9,377 nucleotides of DNA from positions 1-9,377 of the forward strand of contig CAKUJL010000042.1 in NCBI GenBank assembly GCA_934661715.1. The letters run 5' to 3'. The stretch is from an uncultured Oscillospiraceae bacterium (GTDB taxonomy: Bacteria > Bacillota > Clostridia > Oscillospirales > Oscillospiraceae). Within the stretch, counting starts at the first letter, position 1; every line of letters begins with the position of its first letter. Shown piece after piece: positions 6,375-9,377 of the stretch. The notes beneath the pieces are model-generated. The model had not been told where the DNA came from. It saw nothing but the letters and a program-made list of their open reading frames with translations, and searched no databases. Both the position numbers and the translations under genes were made by a program.

Positions 6375-6659
6375 ATGAAAAAGAATCTGACTGCCGCGGA
6401 AGTCGAAAAGCGCTTTGCGGCGATCAACGCCAGAGAGCCGGAGAATCTGAGCGCGGAAGAGGCAGCGTCTCTTGCCGCAGCCGAAGCAATGGACGACGGC
6501 ACAAGCGTCAGTCTGGAGACGCTGAAGCGGGAGCTCGACGGCTACAGCGGACGGCTTGTCATCCGCATTCCCAGAAGTCTTCATAAGCTTCTGAAGGAAG
6601 AGGCGGAAATTGAAGGCGTCAGTCTGAACCAGTATATGATCTATAAGCTTTCGCACTGA
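6375..6659 (+). CDS. Ribbon-helix-helix antitoxin partner of the RelE/ParE-like toxin
   Basis: A 94-residue protein. Residues about 58-93 (GRLVIRIPRSLH..., then EGVSLNQYMIYKL) are a ribbon-helix-helix DNA-binding domain of the Arc/HicB-C-terminal kind: a beta strand followed by two helices, able to dimerise and bind a palindromic operator. The first 55 residues are acidic and alanine-rich (AEEAASLAAAEAMDDG) and would be the flexible part that wraps the toxin. Toxin wrapping usually sits C-terminal of an RHH domain, so here the order is reversed. AAGGAGG (6361-6367) lies 7 nt before the ATG and overlaps the toxin stop, a strong site that would favour antitoxin production. The 12-nt gap and shared promoter make a two-gene operon. 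Its likely operator is the dyad at 6070-6093. Confidence 0.82.
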   Translation: MKKNLTAAEVEKRFAAINAREPENLSAEEAASLAAAEAMDDGTSVSLETLKRELDGYSGRLVIRIPRSLHKLLKEEAEIEGVSLNQYMIYKLSH

Positions 6660-6663
6660 TACG

Positions 6664-6693
6664 AAAAGAGCCGCCCGCGGGCGGCTCTTTTTT
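6664..6693. terminator. Bidirectional terminator between the toxin-antitoxin and methyltransferase/acetyltransferase operons
   Basis: A fully symmetric 28-bp palindrome, 13-bp arms AAAAGAGCCGCCC / GGGCGGCTCTTTT around GC, with T runs on both strands. It lies between two converging operons and would stop both. The stop codon of the minus-strand acetyltransferase (6692-6694) overlaps its end. Confidence 0.92.
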
Positions 6694-7303
6694 ACGCTTC
6701 CACGTTTGCTTCCGGATACCGGATGAGATCGAACAGCTTTCCGTTTTCGCCAAAATCGCGCGTTCCGGCGAGCTCCATGCCGAGGTGCTGGTATTTTTCG
6801 AGCTTTGAGACGGCATCGGTCTCCAGAATGACCGGCACTTGCAGACGATCCGATTCCTGATAGGCAAGCGCCATCAGCTTTCGCATGAAGCCCCGGTGCT
6901 GGAATGCTTCGCGCACGCAGACCATGCCGACAAAGATGTAGGGCTTTCTTTCCTTGCCCATCCGGTCGCGAAGACCGGGCCCGCCGCCCTTTGCGGCATT
7001 TGCAAACCGGACGAGCTCTCCAAAGCGCATCGACTGGAAAACGCCCTTCAGAAGCGGCCCCATTGTCTGAAGGCCGATTTTTTCGCCCGGCAGCTTGTAG
7101 GCGATGAAGCCCTCATAGTTTTCGCTCGTCGTGTGCAGAAAGCCGCCGCGCAGCATGCCCCGCGCATAGCCGCGGATATAGAGGTCCGCCGCGTCGGGGC
7201 CGGAGAAAACGGAGACGAGGCCGGATTCCTCCCCGTAATCGTAATAGCCGAACGCGTGGCCGATGTCTTCGATATAGCGCTCGTCAAGCGTGTGAAGCAG
7301 CAT
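6692..7303 (-). CDS. GNAT-family N-acetyltransferase
   Basis: A 203-residue cytosolic protein predicted to transfer an acetyl group from acetyl-CoA to an amine of unknown type. The GNAT core is in the C-terminal half: VGMVCVREAFQHRGFMRKL (about 125-143), containing the acetyl-CoA pyrophosphate-binding Q-x-R-G-x-x pattern (Q135, R137, G138), then the strand VPVILET and helix KLEKYQHLGMEL (about 168-178), where Y171 precedes the usual LGF-like turn. The first 110 residues are less conserved and probably form the substrate side. The ATG at 7303 has AGGAG 7 nt upstream on the minus strand. The start lies inside the upstream methyltransferase gene (20-nt overlap), so translation is probably coupled. 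The target (antibiotic, polyamine, peptide or small molecule) cannot be deduced from the sequence. Confidence 0.85.
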   Translation of the reverse strand: MLLHTLDERYIEDIGHAFGYYDYGEESGLVSVFSGPDAADLYIRGYARGMLRGGFLHTTSENYEGFIAYKLPGEKIGLQTMGPLLKGVFQSMRFGELVRFANAAKGGGPGLRDRMGKERKPYIFVGMVCVREAFQHRGFMRKLMALAYQESDRLQVPVILETDAVSKLEKYQHLGMELAGTRDFGENGKLFDLIRYPEANVEA

Positions 7304-7919
7304 AAAAATTCTCCTGTTCTCGTTTTTGCAGCACCGCGACCGCGCATGGGATCACGCCCTCGCACAAGGTGATATCCAGACCCGGATATCCGGCGTCTTC
7401 AAAAAACTGCCGGTAGGTGTCCGGGGTAAACTCGCGCTTGAAGTTCGCGCCCGCTTTGCCGATGGCGCCGGAAACGCGGTTGGTTTTTCCGGTTTTCGTC
7501 CGGTTCATATAGGTTGGAAGGAGGATGACGCCGCCGGGCTTTGTCACGCGCGAAAGCTCCCGCAGGGCAAGCTGCGGATCATCCAGCAGGTGAATGACAT
7601 TCGCCGCGACGACCGCGTCAAACTGCGCAGTTTCATAGGGAAGGCGCAGAATATCCGCCTGTTCGAAGCGAACATTCGGCAAAAGTGCGTATTTTTTCCT
7701 CGCGCGTTTGAGCATTTCCGCGGAAAAATCCGTCGCGATCACATATTCACACCGCCCGGCAATCACGCCTGTAAGAAGGCCCGTCCCGCACGCGCATTCC
7801 AGTGCGCTCCCGCCGGAAGGCAGAAGCTTCGCGATCACCGTGCGCAGCTTTTTGTGTGTCCGCCGGTTCACAACGTCTGCAAAAATATCATAGACCCCCG
7901 CGACCTGATCCCAGAACAT
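7284..7919 (-). CDS. Class I SAM-dependent methyltransferase
   Basis: A 211-residue UbiE/methyltransferase-11-like enzyme using S-adenosylmethionine. Counted from the GTG three codons upstream, motif I is ALECACGTGLL (42-52), the acidic residue after strand beta-2 is in VIATDFSAEML (63-73), motif II is FEQADILRLPY (88-98), motif III is FDAVVAANVIHLL (103-115), and RVTKPGGVILL (127-137) is the post-III loop. The open frame reaches a GTG at 7928, but the ATG at 7919 is preferred because GAGGTG lies 6 nt before it, and the GTG would fall inside that ribosome binding site. The substrate is unknown; such proteins range from quinone to small-molecule methylases. It is the first gene of a two-gene minus-strand operon with the acetyltransferase. 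Confidence 0.88.
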   Translation of the reverse strand: MFWDQVAGVYDIFADVVNRRTHKKLRTVIAKLLPSGGSALECACGTGLLTGVIAGRCEYVIATDFSAEMLKRARKKYALLPNVRFEQADILRLPYETAQFDAVVAANVIHLLDDPQLALRELSRVTKPGGVILLPTYMNRTKTGKTNRVSGAIGKAGANFKREFTPDTYRQFFEDAGYPGLDITLCEGVIPCAVAVLQKREQENFYAASHA

Positions 7920-7990
7920 GGCCGTCACCTCGTTTCTCGTTTTGTGCCGGATGGAAAATAAGTTTAATATCTCTAACCACCGGCGCTTTC

Positions 7991-8019
7991 ATAGTAACAC
8001 GCAAAGCTGCCGATTGCAA
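7991..8019 (-). promoter_or_regulatory. Candidate promoter of the methyltransferase/acetyltransferase operon
   Basis: On the minus strand TTGCAA (-35, 8014-8019) is 17 bp from TACTAT (-10, 7991-7996), and the -10 is preceded by TG-T (extended -10). Each hexamer matches 4 of 6 consensus bases. It would give a 5' leader of about 65 nt to the ATG at 7919. Confidence 0.5.
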
Positions 8020-8043
8020 GCCCAAAAACGGCGGAAAATCGAC

Positions 8044-8058
8044 CGGCGGAAACCGCCG
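8044..8058. repeat. Inverted repeat between the divergent promoters
   Basis: Perfect CGGCGG / CCGCCG with an AAA centre. The left part, CGGCGGAAA, is also present as a direct copy at 8029-8037. No T run follows on either strand, so it is not an obvious terminator. It could be a regulator-binding site shared by the two divergent transcripts, which is a guess. Confidence 0.35.
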
Positions 8059-8074
8059 ATAGGCAAATTTTACT

Positions 8075-8112
8075 GGAAAGGTGATTGACCTTTCCGGCAT
8101 TTGTTGTATAAT
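8075..8112 (+). promoter_or_regulatory. Strong sigma-A-type promoter with a dyad over the -35, reading into a non-coding region
   Basis: TTGACC (8085-8090) and a perfect TATAAT (8107-8112) with a 16-bp spacer make this the best promoter in the window after the toxin-antitoxin one. A perfect 8-bp inverted repeat GGAAAGGT (8075-8082) / ACCTTTCC (8088-8095) with a 5-nt centre covers the -35, a typical place for a repressor. Transcription should begin near 8119, with no credible start codon for about 550 nt. Confidence 0.82.
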
Positions 8113-8118
8113 AGAACC

Positions 8119-8494
8119 ATACGAAGCGCCGTTTTTTGCGGCGTGCCGGAATGAATATTGACGCCGGAAAACAGTAGCCGCGGTTTTGCAGCAGGTGTTC
8201 TGCAAGATCGTCGGCGCAAATGGAATGAAACTACTCTACCCGGAGCTGTGCGCATGAGGCGCGTGTCGAGGCGAAGGTTCGCTGGGCCGAAAGGCCGTCA
8301 TTGTGGGAAGACCATGAGAAGACAGATACGCGGCGCGAACGGATTTTTCCGTTCAGATTGCAAGTCAGAAGACGCTGCTGTTTTTGTTTCCCGTTTTCGC
8401 GGGAGGCGTTTTGTCATACCTTTGGACGGGCCTATCCGAAGGTGCGCTGTGTGAACACCGATTTCCCATTTGGGGAATTGGTGCTTTTCTTTTT
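8119..8494 (+). ncRNA. Candidate structured non-coding RNA or long regulatory leader, family not recognised
   Basis: The boundaries run from the expected start of the TATAAT promoter to the first terminator-like hairpin. No ORF here has a ribosome binding site or a protein-like composition. Hairpins in order: CGCCG/CGGCG (8127-8143); GCCG/CGGC (8177-8180 with 8212-8215) enclosing TTGCAG/CTGCAA (8186-8205); GCGA/TCGC (8271-8282); GGCC-GAAA-GGCC, a GNRA tetraloop (8285-8296); GAACGGA/TCCGTTC with loop TTTT (8337-8354); TCCCG/CGGGA (8389-8404); CCTTTGGA/TCCGAAGG (8419-8442). A long-range stem GCGCCG (8126-8131) with CGGCGC (8331-8336) would close a domain of about 210 nt and competes with the first local hairpin. 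I checked by eye for tmRNA, RNase P, SRP, glmS, TPP, lysine and cobalamin motifs and saw none. A Firmicutes raiA-type RNA is possible from size and complexity only. The stem list is hand-made and not energy-tested. Confidence 0.55.
8456..8494 (+). terminator. Terminator-like hairpin inside the non-coding region
   Basis: A 12-bp stem CACCGATTTCCC / GGGGAATTGGTG, including two G-T wobbles, with an ATTT loop, followed by CTTTTCTTTTT. It has the form of an intrinsic terminator and may end the structured RNA, or act as the first of two checkpoints before the 8670 gene. Confidence 0.65.
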
Positions 8495-8543
8495 CAGCAA
8501 AAAACAACAAAAGGGAGGTACGCGCCTGCGCTCGTTCAGAGCC

Positions 8544-8598
8544 GTGCACACCATCCGTTTGCATTGTGTGCGCCCGAACAGGCGCACTTTTTCTTTTT
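8544..8598 (+). promoter_or_regulatory. Second terminator (8568-8598) overlapping an alternative hairpin (8544-8573)
   Basis: A perfect 7-bp stem GTGCGCC / GGCGCAC with a 6-nt loop (8568-8587) is followed by TTTTTCTTTTT, a strong intrinsic terminator 72 nt before the next start codon. Its 5' arm is also the 3' arm of another hairpin, GTGCACAC (8544-8551) with GTGTGCGC (8566-8573), 8 bp with one G-U. The two cannot form together, which is the layout of a terminator/antiterminator switch controlling the gene at 8670. Confidence 0.6.
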
Positions 8599-8669
8599 CG
8601 GGCCGGGCGCAGAAGAACCGGCAAAGCAGAAAAACAAGGGGGAAGCCCGTATTTTGCGGGTGATGAAAT

Positions 8670-9377
8670 ATGAAAAAGCTGTTTGAAAAGGCGCCGTGGC
8701 TGCAATCGGTTTGCAGCGGCGTGCTGGTGTGTGCGCTGCTCTTAAGCATCTGCCTGCCGCTGCTGGGCATGCGTGCGGCCGAGCCCGAAAACCCGATTCT
8801 GACGGCCGAGGCGCAGGAGATCACCGTCTTACAGGCCGGGCAGGGAAGAGGCTCGTCCGGAAGCAGCGGGCTGGAGCATCCGAACGCGGAGGGTGCTGGC
8901 GGCCAAAATACCGATGAAAGAAAGCAGGGCGAACAGGCGCAGACCGATCCCGAGGAAACCGAGGATCCGAGCCAGCAGGGAAGCGATACCCAGCCCGAGC
9001 CGCAGCCTGAAGGCAAGCCCCAGCAGGAGGTTCTCGCGGAGGCGTCCATCGGCACGAACACCGACTCCAATCAGGGAGATGAAGGCGAGGAGACCGGCGA
9101 GACCGGCGAAGAGGAAGAAGTGCTTCCGGCTCCGGAATTAGACCTCGGCGCGGTGCTCACGTGGTACAAATACGGCTCGCAGGCAAGCTCGATGGTCTGT
9201 GCGCCAGAAGAGTCGGTCGGCAAGCGCGTTTTGCTTGCGCAGCTCGATAACGGCAAGCTTCGCTATGACGTCACGCTCTCGGGTCTCGACGCGGAGGACG
9301 CGGACATCACCGGCGTGCAGCTGGCTGAAGGCAACGGCCGGGCACAGGACGCGGACACGCGCGGCGCGATCGAAATG
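8670..9377 (+). CDS. N-terminal part of a secreted or membrane-anchored protein with an acidic linker, cut by the window end
   Basis: The frame is open from the ATG at 8670 to the last base (236 codons, no stop). Residues MKKLFEK, then hydrophobic residues about 15-34 (rich in V, L, C, A and I, ending LPLLGMRAAE), form a signal peptide or signal anchor; cleavage near AA-E is possible and no lipobox is seen. Residues about 38-160 are low complexity, rich in E, Q, G, T, D and P, with repeated E/T/G and Q-P-E/P-E-P units, as in a cell-surface spacer. From about residue 160 (LDLGAVLTWYKYGSQ) a folded, probably beta-rich domain begins and runs off the edge. The start is supported by GGGTGA upstream and by the hydrophobic N-terminus; the ATG at 8663 is in another frame and ends after 7 codons. 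I do not recognise the C-terminal domain. A long structured leader with a possible terminator switch lies upstream. Confidence 0.8.
   Translation, partial: MKKLFEKAPWLQSVCSGVLVCALLLSICLPLLGMRAAEPENPILTAEAQEITVLQAGQGRGSSGSSGLEHPNAEGAGGQNTDERKQGEQAQTDPEETEDPSQQGSDTQPEPQPEGKPQQEVLAEASIGTNTDSNQGDEGEETGETGEEEEVLPAPELDLGAVLTWYKYGSQASSMVCAPEESVGKRVLLAQLDNGKLRYDVTLSGLDAEDADITGVQLAEGNGRAQDADTRGAIEM

Noticed and set aside
6839..7372. Plus-strand ORF of 177 codons opposite the acetyltransferase (and 7326-7961 opposite the methyltransferase)
   Set aside because: Shadow frames. The minus-strand genes carry GNAT and SAM-binding motifs, ribosome binding sites and a shared terminator.
8119..8494. The structured region as RNase P RNA, tmRNA, SRP RNA or a common riboswitch
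   Set aside because: The signature sequences I know for these were not found: no RNase P core GAGGAAAGTCC, no tmRNA tag or TPsiC end, no cobalamin, TPP, lysine or glmS core. I cannot exclude 6S or raiA-type RNAs without a covariance search.
8158..8705. Small ORFs in the non-coding region (plus strand 8158-8454, 8301-8663, 8384-8686; minus strand 8298-8705, 8432-9070)
   Set aside because: They are rich in R, C and F, lack ribosome binding sites, overlap strong hairpins and terminators, and show no domain-like pattern.
1..9377. CRISPR array, insertion sequence, tRNA or rRNA genes
   Set aside because: No regularly spaced direct repeats, no transposase motifs with terminal repeats, and no cloverleaf or rRNA-like sequence were seen on either strand.

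Overview
The window looks like a chromosomal segment of a GC-rich (by eye 55-60%) Gram-positive anaerobe, most likely a clostridial gut bacterium of the Oscillospiraceae/Ruminococcaceae type. This is an inference from the gene mix (catalytic-only ferredoxin:thioredoxin reductase, a DUF4430 lipoprotein, secreted proteins with acidic linkers), strong AGGAGG-type ribosome binding sites, sigma-A-like promoters and classic rho-independent terminators. No rRNA or tRNA was seen, so the taxonomy stays approximate.

Layout. (1) 2-3843, plus strand: the 3' part of glycogen phosphorylase followed 2 nt later by an intracellular GH13 amylase/neopullulanase-like enzyme, a glycogen or maltodextrin breakdown operon. 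(2) 3844-4061: a non-coding stretch packed with short perfect or near-perfect palindromes, probably a repeat-type element. (3) 4062-4769: a DUF4430 lipoprotein with its own terminator. (4) 4887-5408: an unrecognised membrane-anchored protein behind a candidate promoter. (5) 5444-6058: a compact redox operon of a ferredoxin:thioredoxin reductase catalytic subunit and a thioredoxin, overlapping by 4 nt, with promoter, 5' hairpin and terminator all visible. (6) 6064-6693: a toxin-antitoxin operon (RelE/ParE-like toxin first, ribbon-helix-helix antitoxin second) whose promoter holds a perfect 9-bp dyad. It ends at a palindromic terminator shared with the converging operon. (7) 7919 down to 6692, minus strand: a SAM methyltransferase and a GNAT acetyltransferase overlapping by 20 nt. 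(8) 8075-8669, plus strand: a long non-coding region that starts with the best promoter in the window, can fold into many hairpins and contains two terminator-like structures. The second overlaps an alternative hairpin, as in an attenuator. (9) 8670-9377: the start of a secreted or membrane-anchored protein with an acidic linker, running off the window.

The most promising undescribed element is region 8: a structured RNA or regulatory leader of roughly 380-550 nt that I cannot assign to a known family. Also of interest are the stand-alone FTR/thioredoxin pair, the palindrome cluster at 3848-4016, and the toxin operator that rules out the longest-ORF start.
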